From contig NZ_JAJSAX010000007.1 of assembly GCF_021261315.1 (NCBI RefSeq), positions 62,001-126,000 of the forward strand: DNA of 64,000 nt, in the 5' to 3' direction. Positions 33,858-41,975 of this stretch are shown here, piece by piece; position 1 is the stretch's first letter; each line of letters starts with the position of its first letter. The DNA comes from Epilithonimonas sp. JDS. GTDB lineage: Bacteria > Bacteroidota > Bacteroidia > Flavobacteriales > Weeksellaceae. The notes under the pieces were generated by a model, which saw nothing but the letters and a program-made list of their open reading frames with translations, ran no database searches and was not told the DNA's origin. Position numbers and translations under genes: made by a program.

Positions 33858-34369
33858 TCTTTCTTTTCCGCATGAAAAGTTGATTCTTCTGCAAATTTCC
33901 TTAATTCCTGCATCTCATATTTCGCTTTCGACTGTCCGAATCTTGCTGCAGCATAAGTGAGTCCAATCAAAACCAATACTACGAAAGAACACGGTAATGC
34001 CCAAGGATAATTGTTGGTATTGATCTGATTTTCCACATAAAAGAGTGTGAAAAATGTCATCCAAGAAACGGTAAAAAGGAAGTATAAGAACATAAAAAAT
34101 GTCCACACCGCAGAACTCGGACCAAAAATTCCTCGAATCACGGTTTTTTCATCTTCCTTTTCGATTCTTAGTGCCAGATTGGGTTTCCAGTAGCTTTCCT
34201 CTTCCGTCCTCACAAAAATAGTTGCCACTTCTTTATTGATATTCCCAAAAAACTGATCGTGGTGTTTGTCCAGATAATCGCGGAGATTAGCCTCATATTC
34301 TTCCAGAGACATATCTGTGTAAAGTTTAAAACGCGGTCTGTTTCGGATGTTGTTCAGTGTTTCGCTCAT
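33854..34369 (-). CDS. Small membrane protein, unknown function
   Basis: This 171-residue protein has a soluble N-terminal ~90 residues (LEEYEANLRDYLDKHHDQFFGN, split; EVATIFVRTEEES), then two transmembrane segments (~90-112 and ~122-145) and a charged C-terminal tail (AARFGQSKAKYEMQELRKF). No named family is recognised. It is followed on the minus strand, after a 33-nt gap, by nothing cotranscribed; its upstream neighbour in the same direction is the aspartyl protease gene. Confidence 0.55.
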   Translation of the reverse strand: MSETLNNIRNRPRFKLYTDMSLEEYEANLRDYLDKHHDQFFGNINKEVATIFVRTEEESYWKPNLALRIEKEDEKTVIRGIFGPSSAVWTFFMFLYFLFTVSWMTFFTLFYVENQINTNNYPWALPCSFVVLVLIGLTYAAARFGQSKAKYEMQELRKFAEESTFHAEKKD

Positions 34370-34402
34370 AGTAAGTATAGTTTTCAGTCATCATTGCTAA
34401 AA

Positions 34403-35737
34403 TCATTCCTCAATATAAGGAATTGGATCTTCCAGCGTAAATTCACATTTCATAAGAACACCATTTCTCTTGATTTCCAGATTTATTTTACGGCTCACAT
34501 TTGTTTTCAGGATTTTATGAATTTTATTTAATGTCATATCCTTTGCCTGTTTGTTGTCGATTGTGATCAATTGGTCGTTTTTGACAATTCCGGCTTTCTG
34601 CGCCGGCGAATCTTTTCGGGTTCCGGAAACCAGGAAAATGGGTTTCAAAGTAAACTTGTATTGGAATCTGTCAGGATTAGTGTTGATTACATTGATTTCG
34701 TTTGATGCCTGATTAGTTTTCGCTGTCTGTACTTGCACCTGTTCTTTTTCCCAGAGCAATCCGTCCTGTTTTATTTCCAGTCCGCTGCCGTCAATCAAAA
34801 ATGGATCATCCAGATATCGGTTTGATTTGAGATAAATTCTCTCATCAGCATAATCGAAAATCACCGTAAAACGTCTCAGTATTTCAGATCCAATCGATCC
34901 TTTTCTGTCTTCTACAAGCTTCAAATGCTGAATCGAATATTCGTCCGGCATCGATGCAATCGGTTTGTTCAGTTTGAAATTTCCAATTGAAAGAGAATTG
35001 ATACGGCTTCTTTTTCCAAAAATATCACCACTGAAACCACGTCCCAAAAAATCATCAATATTAGGTCTGTTGTAAATAAAATCCTTGATTAATGCAGGAA
35101 AAAGCCAGACAGAATCGGTGTTTCCCAAATCCAAAAGCAGTTTTGAGCTTTGTTTATCATGTTTCATTTCAACATCGGCATTCATATATGGTTTGTTGAA
35201 TTCCACACTCATCGGAAAATCAGAATATCGGCTGACTCTTTTCGGGAATTTGGATTTGTCTTTGTAAACTGTAATTGTTTCTTTGATGTAATTGATTTCA
35301 ATCGGGTGATTTTTAAAAAAGTAATAACCGATAATTCCATTAACAGGAATGCCAATGTCTTGAGAAATATTAAACGATTCGTCTAAAACCAAAAAAATCG
35401 TGTGTGATTTATCAATGAAGTGTTTACCGATGCTGACGTCATTTTTAATGGATTTTAAAGCTTCAATACTCACCGTTTCTCCCAAGCCTTTGAAGGTGAT
35501 TTTCTCGATATTTTTGAAGTCAACATCTTTGTTTTCCAGACTGAAAAGCAGCGTTTCAGCAATTCCCGAGTCCAGCATAAAGTTGAGCTCAACACCGTTT
35601 ACAGTCATCGGAATGAAAATCAGATTATTGATCAGCTTGAATTTGATAACCGTTTTATCACCATTATCCAACACAAATCCGTCCTGAGCTTTGGTAAGGA
35701 CTGTGAAGAGAAAACAGATGATGTACAGAAATTTCAT
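34403..35737 (-). CDS. Exported retropepsin-like aspartyl protease with PDZ domain
   Basis: This 444-residue protein has a signal peptide (~1-17, ending TKAQ). It has two aspartyl-protease-like halves: D56-S-G in FMLDSGIAETLLFS with GIIGYYFF as the Psi-loop partner, and LLDLGNTDSVWLFP with SIGSEILRRF in the second half. In the second half the Asp-Thr/Ser-Gly triad reads D-L-G, so it may be degenerate. A PDZ domain covers ~350-435 (SPAQKAGIVKNDQLITIDN). Such proteins occur widely in Bacteroidota as periplasmic or surface proteases of unknown substrate. It is upstream of the small membrane protein in the same direction. Confidence 0.8.
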   Translation of the reverse strand: MKFLYIICFLFTVLTKAQDGFVLDNGDKTVIKFKLINNLIFIPMTVNGVELNFMLDSGIAETLLFSLENKDVDFKNIEKITFKGLGETVSIEALKSIKNDVSIGKHFIDKSHTIFLVLDESFNISQDIGIPVNGIIGYYFFKNHPIEINYIKETITVYKDKSKFPKRVSRYSDFPMSVEFNKPYMNADVEMKHDKQSSKLLLDLGNTDSVWLFPALIKDFIYNRPNIDDFLGRGFSGDIFGKRSRINSLSIGNFKLNKPIASMPDEYSIQHLKLVEDRKGSIGSEILRRFTVIFDYADERIYLKSNRYLDDPFLIDGSGLEIKQDGLLWEKEQVQVQTAKTNQASNEINVINTNPDRFQYKFTLKPIFLVSGTRKDSPAQKAGIVKNDQLITIDNKQAKDMTLNKIHKILKTNVSRKINLEIKRNGVLMKCEFTLEDPIPYIEE

Positions 35738-35915
35738 AACCTTAAATTACATGAATTTTCCACAACTCCAATTTTTTATCATTCAAGTTTGTAAATTACT
35801 TATGTTATTCATAATTTATTTGATAATTAGTATAAATAATGGAATATTATTTGATGTGTTTTCAAACAATATTGTAATACCTTACTAATTATTTAATTTA
35901 ATACTTTTATTTGTC
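35738..35915. other. Divergent gap upstream of TonB-like gene
   Basis: This 178-nt AT-rich gap shows TTTATTTG just before the ATG at 35916, a near match to the -7 element. Nothing else is evident. Confidence 0.35.
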
Positions 35916-36743
35916 ATGAAAAATCTATCATCTCTATTCGGAAAAGATAACCTGGACGAAATTGTTTTCTCCAACAGAAATAAAGCTTACGGTGCCTATG
36001 CACTTAGAAACGAGTATTCCAACCAGCTCACAAAAGCATTATTTGTAGGTGTTGCTTTTTTTGCATCAGTATCCGTCATCCCATTGGTTATATCGGCATT
36101 TGATGTAAAATCAGACATTCCTATGGATGATGATTCTAAACACGATTTTATTTATGTAGATGAGCATGTTGATACTCCAAAACCAACACCAGAAGCTACA
36201 GTTCCAACAAAGGTAAAAACTGTTGCGTCTGAAATAGTTACTCCGGTTAGAGTTGTGAAAAAAAATAAACCTGCACCAACAGAAGATGATAAAAAAGGTG
36301 CGGCACTGAGTTCAGAAACTTCGGACGGACCAGAAACGACTTTAACTGTTGCTCCACCGGCTATTAAGGTTGGTCCACCAGTTGTTGCTCCTCCTTACGT
36401 TCCTCCTACAAAACCTGTAGATCCTAATGAATTATATACACCTGGTACAGTTGATGTTGCAGCAGATTTCAAAGGCGGCATCAATGCGTTTCGCGACAAA
36501 GTTGCTCAAAATTTTGACACAGAATCTGTTGACAAATCCGGCTTAGTTTCAGGCGTTATTACCTTTGTGGTAGAAAAAGACGGGAGCATTTCAAATTTAA
36601 AAGTCAATGGTTCCAGTGCTGATTTCAATTCTGAAGCAGAGAGAACCGTAAAGTCTATCAAAACCAAATGGACGCCGGCACAAGTAAAAGGCAAAGCTGT
36701 AAGATCATCCTTCAGAATGCCTATTTCCATGAAAATTGAATAG
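35916..36743 (+). CDS. TonB family energy transducer
   Basis: TonB proteins carry proton-motive-force energy to outer-membrane receptors. The 275-residue protein has a cytoplasmic start typical of Bacteroidota (LDEIVFSNRNKAYGAYALRNEYS, broken), one transmembrane segment ~45-65, a proline-rich periplasmic spacer (~85-185, PPAIKVGPP, PPYVPPTKPVDP) and a C-terminal TonB domain (GVITFVVEKDGSISNLKV, WTPAQVKGKAVRSSFRMPISM). exbB and exbD are not adjacent. A hairpin with a T run follows at 36789. Confidence 0.9.
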   Translation: MKNLSSLFGKDNLDEIVFSNRNKAYGAYALRNEYSNQLTKALFVGVAFFASVSVIPLVISAFDVKSDIPMDDDSKHDFIYVDEHVDTPKPTPEATVPTKVKTVASEIVTPVRVVKKNKPAPTEDDKKGAALSSETSDGPETTLTVAPPAIKVGPPVVAPPYVPPTKPVDPNELYTPGTVDVAADFKGGINAFRDKVAQNFDTESVDKSGLVSGVITFVVEKDGSISNLKVNGSSADFNSEAERTVKSIKTKWTPAQVKGKAVRSSFRMPISMKIE

Positions 36744-36788
36744 TCTGACAATCAGGGCTATGTAAATATTAAACATTAGGTTTTTTAT

Positions 36789-36828
36789 AATTATCCACAT
36801 TTTCTAAGGAAATGTGGATAATTTTTTT
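36789..36828 (+). terminator. Terminator whose arms are DnaA-box sequences
   Basis: TTATCCACATTT and AAATGTGGATAA form a 12-bp stem with a T run after it, ending the tonB transcript. Each arm contains TTATCCACA, the classical DnaA box, in opposite orientation (36791-36799 and 36813-36821). It is directly upstream of parA. Confidence 0.75.
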
Positions 36829-36904
36829 AGAAGCCAATCGTTTAATTAACAATACTTTAACGGCTTTGCTGGTTTTTCAAAACTTTCCAAGTACTAAAAA
36901 ATCG

Positions 36905-36912
36905 TATTTTTG
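36905..36912 (+). promoter_or_regulatory. parA promoter -7 element
   Basis: TATTTTTG matches TAnnTTTG, 18 nt before the parA ATG. Confidence 0.6.
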
Positions 36913-36930
36913 GGGATTAAATTAATATTT

Positions 36931-37704
36931 ATGGCAAAAATTATAGGTGTTGCAAATCAGAAAGGTGGCGTTGGAAAAACAACAACAGCCGTCAATCTGG
37001 CATCGGCTTTGGGTGTTTTGGAAAAGAGAATTCTCTTGATAGATGCAGATCCACAGGCCAATGCAAGTTCTGGTTTGGGTGTTGAAGAAGTTAATTTTTC
37101 TACCTATCATTTGTTGGAGCACAGCGCAGAAGCGTCGAAATGTATTTTGCCAACGACCTCGCCAAACGTAGATATTATTCCATCACATATTGATTTGGTG
37201 GCGGCAGAAATTGAATTGGTAGATCGCGAAAACCGGGAATATATGATGCGCGAAGCCTTGAAATCCATCAAGGACGATTATGATTACATCATCATAGATT
37301 GTGCACCGAGTTTAGGTTTGATTACCATTAATGCCTTGACGGCCGCAGATTCTGTCATTATCCCGATTCAATGTGAGTATTTCGCTTTGGAAGGTTTGGG
37401 TAAATTATTGAATACCATAAAAAATGTTCAGAAAATCCATAATCCGGATTTGGATATCGAAGGTTTGTTGTTGACAATGTATGACAGCCGTTTGAGATTG
37501 TCCAACCAGGTTGTAGAAGAAGTAAATTCTCACTTCCCGGAAATGGTATTCGAAACAATCATCAGCAGAAATGTAAGATTGAGCGAGGCGCCAAGTTTCG
37601 GAGAAAGCATCTTGAGTTATGATGCCGAAAGTAAAGGTGCCATCCAATACATCCAGTTGGCAGAAGAGGTTTTGCTGAGAAACGAAAAATTAATTAAAAA
37701 TTAA
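36931..37704 (+). CDS. parA: Chromosome partitioning ATPase ParA/Soj
   Basis: ParA is the Walker-type ATPase that positions chromosomal origins with ParB. The 257-residue protein starts at the ATG at 36931 (MAKIIGVANQKGG); the upstream TTG lies in the promoter. The deviant Walker A KGGVGKTTT is at ~11-19, with DADPQANAS and DYIIIDCAPSLG downstream. It heads the parA-parB-DUF5683-dapB-lepB run. I found no clear parS (TGTTnCACGTGnAACA) in the window. Confidence 0.95.
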   Translation: MAKIIGVANQKGGVGKTTTAVNLASALGVLEKRILLIDADPQANASSGLGVEEVNFSTYHLLEHSAEASKCILPTTSPNVDIIPSHIDLVAAEIELVDRENREYMMREALKSIKDDYDYIIIDCAPSLGLITINALTAADSVIIPIQCEYFALEGLGKLLNTIKNVQKIHNPDLDIEGLLLTMYDSRLRLSNQVVEEVNSHFPEMVFETIISRNVRLSEAPSFGESILSYDAESKGAIQYIQLAEEVLLRNEKLIKN

Positions 37705-37779
37705 AAAGCAGGAAGTCAGAAGCTAGAGGCTGGACGTTAATTTTGAAACTTCCATCATCCATCTTCCATTATCCAACTT
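37705..37779 (+). repeat. 7-nt-periodic inverted arrays between parA and parB
   Basis: Left arm 37708-37735: GCAGGAA, GTCAGAA, GCTAGAG, GCTGGAC. Right arm 37750-37777: TTCCATC, ATCCATC, TTCCATT, ATCCAAC. The right-arm complement (GATGGAA etc.) follows the same G-N-T-G-G-A-N pattern as the left arm, so the arms are inverted to each other. The right arm ends 8 nt before the parB ATG. Confidence 0.7.
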
Positions 37780-37785
37780 AAATAT

Positions 37786-38676
37786 ATGAAAGACAAAACT
37801 AGAGCAATGGGTCGCGGTCTCGGCGCAATTTTGAATGCCGAAAGCAAATCCAATATCAACTCGGCATCTGATGAAGGCGCAAAATCTTTGGTAGGAAATA
37901 TCGTTGAAATTTCTATCGAAGATATCTATCCAAATCCCAATCAGCCAAGAACTTATTTCGACGAAAAAGCACTTAATGATCTAGCTGAATCGATCAAAAG
38001 TCTAGGCATCATTCAGCCAATTACACTTCGCAAAGATGGGCCGAAATTCGAAATTATTTCCGGAGAAAGACGTTACCGTGCTTCAAAAATTGCTGGTCTT
38101 GAAACTATTCCGGCTTACATCCGACTGGTCAACGATCAGGAATTGCTGGAAATGGCTTTGGTAGAGAATATTCAGAGAGAAGATCTTGATCCTATCGAAG
38201 TTGCTTTAACTTACCAAAGACTGTTGGACGAAGTTGGGATGACTCAGGAAAATCTTAGTCAACGTGTCGGTAAAGAAAGAAGTACAATTACAAACAGCGT
38301 TCGTCTTCTGAAATTATCTCCAGATATTCAAAAAGGTGTGAGAAGCGGTCAGATTTCTGCAGGTCACGGCCGTGCAATTATGGGATTGGATTCTGAAGAG
38401 AAACGCCAGATTTTGTTTGACAGAATCATCAAAGAACAGCTGAACGTGAGACAAGCTGAACAGCTGGCAAGTCTTATGAAAAATGCTCAGAATTCTGAAA
38501 AACAGGTAAAACAATCCATTATCCCAAATCATTTTAAGAAAGCTCAGAAAAATCTGTCTGATATTCTGAATGTGAATGTCGAAATCAAAACGTCGGCAAA
38601 CGGAAAAAAAGGGAAAATTGTTCTCGATTTTAAAAATGAAGAAGAGCTGGAAAGCATTCTTGCACACATTAGTTAA
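37786..38676 (+). CDS. parB: Chromosome partitioning protein ParB
   Basis: ParB is the CTPase/DNA-binding partner that loads at parS. The 296-residue protein has the ParB N-terminal motifs (DIYPNPNQPRTYFDE, IQPITLRK, ISGERRYRASKIAG at ~89-102 as the CTP-binding GERRxRA motif, MALVENIQREDLDPIE), then the helix-turn-helix (QENLSQRVGKERSTITNSVRLL, broken) and a C-terminal dimerisation part. The DUF5683 gene starts immediately after its stop with no gap. Confidence 0.95.
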   Translation: MKDKTRAMGRGLGAILNAESKSNINSASDEGAKSLVGNIVEISIEDIYPNPNQPRTYFDEKALNDLAESIKSLGIIQPITLRKDGPKFEIISGERRYRASKIAGLETIPAYIRLVNDQELLEMALVENIQREDLDPIEVALTYQRLLDEVGMTQENLSQRVGKERSTITNSVRLLKLSPDIQKGVRSGQISAGHGRAIMGLDSEEKRQILFDRIIKEQLNVRQAEQLASLMKNAQNSEKQVKQSIIPNHFKKAQKNLSDILNVNVEIKTSANGKKGKIVLDFKNEEELESILAHIS

Positions 38677-39306
38677 ATGAAAAAATTACTGTTAGTTTTT
38701 TTGATCCTTTCTTTTAGTTTTGCTTTTTCACAGGTCAATCCGAATGATACGATCCGTGTGGAAAATCTTCCAAAAGACAGTATTCCTGCTGCGAAAAAAT
38801 CTGAAGCTCAGATTCTCGGAGAAATCGATCAAAAAAATGCACCTTTAAAAATAACAAAACTAAGTCCGGCAAAAGCAGGTTTGTATTCAGCCGTTTTACC
38901 GGGACTTGGACAGCTTTATAACAAAAAATACTGGAAAATCCCGTTGGTATGGGGTGCTGTTGGAACTGGTGTCGGAATTGCACTTTGGAACGATAAGCAA
39001 TATAAAATCTACAGAGGCTACTATGTTGCAAAATTGAACGGAACGCCAAATGAGTTTGTAGATAACAATCCAAGATTTACCAAAGAGGTTTTTGGAAACG
39101 CTCAGGATCAATACAAAAGACAGCGCGATTACGCCATTGGCATTGCAGCTTTGATCTACATTTTAAATATCGTGGATGCCGTTGTAGATGCTCATTTGTA
39201 CGAAGGCCGGCACGATCCGGATTTGGCAATTACGCCAACCATCATAAACGATCAATTCACAAATTCTTATGCAAAAGCAGGGTTGAGCCTTAATTTTAGA
39301 TTTTAA
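38677..39306 (+). CDS. DUF5683 membrane protein
   Basis: This 209-residue protein has a signal peptide (~1-19, ending AFSQ) and a characteristic hydrophobic motif (KAGLYSAVLPGLGQLYNKKYWKIP, broken), then a second hydrophobic segment and YILNIVDAVVDAHLYE. This pattern is DUF5683, a Bacteroidota family of unknown function, fixed between parB and dapB in many Flavobacteriia. It abuts parB and is 29 nt from dapB. Confidence 0.85.
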   Translation: MKKLLLVFLILSFSFAFSQVNPNDTIRVENLPKDSIPAAKKSEAQILGEIDQKNAPLKITKLSPAKAGLYSAVLPGLGQLYNKKYWKIPLVWGAVGTGVGIALWNDKQYKIYRGYYVAKLNGTPNEFVDNNPRFTKEVFGNAQDQYKRQRDYAIGIAALIYILNIVDAVVDAHLYEGRHDPDLAITPTIINDQFTNSYAKAGLSLNFRF

Positions 39307-39335
39307 ATTAAATTCCCTTTTAATAATATAGAAGT

Positions 39336-40034
39336 ATGAAAATAGCATTGGTAGGTTACGGAAAAATGGGAAAAATCATTGACGAGATTTCTCAGAGCCG
39401 TGGTCACGAAATCGTAGCAAGATTACGAGAAACACCAACTCCTGAAAACCTGAACAATCCCGATGTTGTCATAGAATTTTCCAATCCGGAAGTCGCTTTT
39501 GAAAACATCAAAACCTGTCTGGAAAATAAAATTCCTGTCATCTGCGGAACTACAGGCTGGCTGGATCAAAAACCGGAAATCGAAAAGATTGCGCTGGAAA
39601 ATAATACCGCTTTTTTATACGGATCCAATTTCAGTCTGGGCGTGAATCTTTTTTTCGCACTCAACGAGAATTTGGCTAGAATGATGAATAAATTCTCCGA
39701 ATATAATTGTCAGTTAGAGGAAATTCATCACATCCACAAGCTGGATGCACCAAGTGGAACAGCTATTTCTCTGGCAGAAGGAATCATCAATAATTCAAAC
39801 TTCGAAGCCTGGAAACTGGGCGAAACCAAAGAAAAAGAATTGGGAATTTTTGCGATCCGCGAAGATGAAGTTCCGGGAACTCATAGCGTTTTCTACAGAT
39901 CGGAAGTGGACGAGATTGAAATCAAACATACCGCTTACAACAGAAACGGATTTGCTTTAGGCGCAGTAATTGCCGCAGAATGGATCGTTGATAAAAAAGG
40001 CGTTTTTGCAATGAAAGATGTTTTAGGATTGTAA
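39336..40034 (+). CDS. dapB: 4-hydroxy-tetrahydrodipicolinate reductase
   Basis: DapB reduces hydroxy-tetrahydrodipicolinate in the diaminopimelate/lysine pathway. The 232-residue protein is shorter than E. coli DapB (273) but complete for this lineage. Seen are the nucleotide-binding VGYGKMGKII at ~5-14, CGTTGW, the substrate and catalytic motif EIHHIHKLDAPSGTA and NRNGFALGAV. It belongs to the parA-lepB run. Confidence 0.95.
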   Translation: MKIALVGYGKMGKIIDEISQSRGHEIVARLRETPTPENLNNPDVVIEFSNPEVAFENIKTCLENKIPVICGTTGWLDQKPEIEKIALENNTAFLYGSNFSLGVNLFFALNENLARMMNKFSEYNCQLEEIHHIHKLDAPSGTAISLAEGIINNSNFEAWKLGETKEKELGIFAIREDEVPGTHSVFYRSEVDEIEIKHTAYNRNGFALGAVIAAEWIVDKKGVFAMKDVLGL

Positions 40035-40103
40035 ATTCTGTAACAAAAACTGCATAGAACAAACTAATAACACAAATACTATAATTTCTAAAATAAAATC
40101 AGA

Positions 40104-41738
40104 ATGAATTATATAATTACGGCACTTGTCTATATTATTCTTATAAGTGTACTTCTTTTTGTTTCTTCGTGGAAACTTTTCAAGAAGATGGGTTATAAAC
40201 CTTATATGGCATTAGTTCCAGTTAAGAACTATCAGATTATTCTGAAAGAAACAAAACACCCAACTTGGTGGGCATTTCTTATATATTTTCCGGTCGTAGG
40301 AACGATAATGATGATTGTTTTTCATCTATTTTTAATGAGAAAATTTGGGAAAACCAGTTTTGTAGATAAATTACTTACTGTACTTTTAGGATATTTATAT
40401 CTTGCAAAGGTTAATTATTTTTCTAATCCTGAAGTTGTTATTGACGAAGAAGAGGAAGAGGAGCAGAAAAAAGAAACCTTCTTAGGTTCAGTGACTTTTG
40501 CTGTAGTTTTTGCGACTTTGATACATACTCTTGTTATACAACCATTTGGTATTCCAACAGGCTCTATGGAGAGAACACTTCTTGTTGGTGATTTTCTTTT
40601 CGTGAATAAATGGAGCTATGGCTTCAGATTGCCAATGAGACCTATAGCAATTCCGTTTTTGCAAGGAACAATTTATGATGCTGGACAAAAAGGCAACCCA
40701 AAAGATGATCCAAAATCTTACGTTGAAGCTATAAAATTACCTTATTACAGAATATTCCAATTTAATACACCACAAAGATATGATATCGTAGTTTTCAATT
40801 ATCCGCAAGATTCTGTTCACGTTGCAACAGACAGAAAAGACCCTTATGTGAAAAGATGCGTCGGAATTCCAGGTGATGTGATTGAGTTTCGTGCCGGAAG
40901 ATTATTTGTCAACAATGCACCGGAAAAAATCCTTGGTGATGAGCAGCAGCAGCATAGATTTATAGTGAAATCAAATTCACAATTAGACATTCAGCAACTT
41001 TACAAAGCTTACGGCTTTTTACCAGTTGTGGAAGAACAAACAAATTCCGGTTTTCAATATGGCTTCCAGGGTTTAACAGATCAGACTGCAAAAGAGATCA
41101 AAGAACTTCCGGGTGTGACAGAAATTAAGGAAGAAATTGAAGAGAAAGGAGCTGGCGCAGTAAGATTCAAACTGAATGCAGATAAAACAGCTTACACAAA
41201 AAATATTGATACCGTTAATTCTATCTATCCGATCAACAAACCGTGGAATCAGGATTGGTATGGACCTCTCAGAATTCCTAAAAAAGGCGATGTTGTAAAA
41301 TTGGATCAGGAATCGCTTCCGCAATACCGTTGGATCATTTCAGAATATGAACACAACAAATTGGAGAACAAAGGCGGAAAAATCTATATAAACGGACAGG
41401 AAACCAACCAATATACCATCAAGCAGAATTATTATATGATGATCGGGGACAACCGTGATGCGTCATTGGATGCTAGATACTTTGGGGTTGTACCGGAAGA
41501 AAATATCGTCGGACGCCCGATGTTTACTTGGTTGAGTGTGGAAGGCTTGTTCTCAGACGCAAGTTCTACATATCAGGCTCCAGGCAAAAGAGTTCGTTGG
41601 GACAGAATGTTCAAAGCGACAAACACCGGAGAAGCCAACAAAACTTCATATTGGTGGGTGGCAGTCCTGATTTTGGTGCTGTTCTTCGGATGGGATTTCT
41701 TCGCCAATATGTTCAAAAAGAAAAAAGAAGAAGATTAG
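40104..41738 (+). CDS. lepB: Signal peptidase I, enlarged Bacteroidota form
   Basis: LepB cleaves signal peptides of secreted proteins at the periplasmic face. The 544-residue protein is much longer than E. coli LepB (324). An N-terminal membrane unit (three or so segments, ~1-105) precedes an acidic linker (EEEEEEQKKE) and the transmembrane segment leading to the catalytic Ser154 in PTGSMERTL. The general-base Lys250 is in YVKRCVGIPGD. About 200 residues (~265-470) then intervene before the conserved MIGDNRDASLDARYFG box, and a C-terminal transmembrane segment closes the protein. It is followed by a large repeat element. Confidence 0.93.
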   Translation: MNYIITALVYIILISVLLFVSSWKLFKKMGYKPYMALVPVKNYQIILKETKHPTWWAFLIYFPVVGTIMMIVFHLFLMRKFGKTSFVDKLLTVLLGYLYLAKVNYFSNPEVVIDEEEEEEQKKETFLGSVTFAVVFATLIHTLVIQPFGIPTGSMERTLLVGDFLFVNKWSYGFRLPMRPIAIPFLQGTIYDAGQKGNPKDDPKSYVEAIKLPYYRIFQFNTPQRYDIVVFNYPQDSVHVATDRKDPYVKRCVGIPGDVIEFRAGRLFVNNAPEKILGDEQQQHRFIVKSNSQLDIQQLYKAYGFLPVVEEQTNSGFQYGFQGLTDQTAKEIKELPGVTEIKEEIEEKGAGAVRFKLNADKTAYTKNIDTVNSIYPINKPWNQDWYGPLRIPKKGDVVKLDQESLPQYRWIISEYEHNKLENKGGKIYINGQETNQYTIKQNYYMMIGDNRDASLDARYFGVVPEENIVGRPMFTWLSVEGLFSDASSTYQAPGKRVRWDRMFKATNTGEANKTSYWWVAVLILVLFFGWDFFANMFKKKKEED

Positions 41739-41743
41739 TAATT

Positions 41744-41884
41744 AGGAGCTAAATCCCGCTATCCACTATATCTTTTTTTGCTTAGAAAGATTTGTCTTTA
41801 GTAGAAATTTTTTGACAAAGCAAAAAAAGGATGCCGCTTCTATCGGGGCTAAGGGATTTGTCATCCAAATAAAATTTCTACACT
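41744..41884. repeat. Dispersed-type palindromic intergenic element
   Basis: The element starts AGGAGCTAAATCCCGCTATC and includes TTTTTTTGC (41773-41781) pairing with GCAAAAAAA (41820-41828), then GCCGCTTCTATCGGGGCTAA. The complement of this right end (TTAGCCCCGATAGAAGCGGC) is a block I remember recurring between genes in Flavobacteriia. A second nested palindrome pairs GTAGAAATTTT with AAAATTTCTAC and TTGACAAA with TTTGTCA. No ORF is present. It could be a non-autonomous mobile or REP-like unit, or a structured RNA. Confidence 0.6.
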
Positions 41885-41926
41885 TGCTTGAAGTTTTTTA
41901 ACTTTAATCAGGTTTAATAATATCAC

Positions 41927-41963
41927 ACTTTGTCAAAGTTTCAAATCTTTGACAAAGTTTTTA
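41927..41963 (+). terminator. Perfect hairpin upstream of WbqC-like gene
   Basis: ACTTTGTCAAAG and CTTTGACAAAGT form a perfect 12-bp stem with an 8-nt loop, followed by TTTTTAG. It lies 13 nt before the ATG at 41976, so transcription must either read through it or be controlled by it. Confidence 0.65.
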
Positions 41964-41975
41964 GTTTTAACAAAT

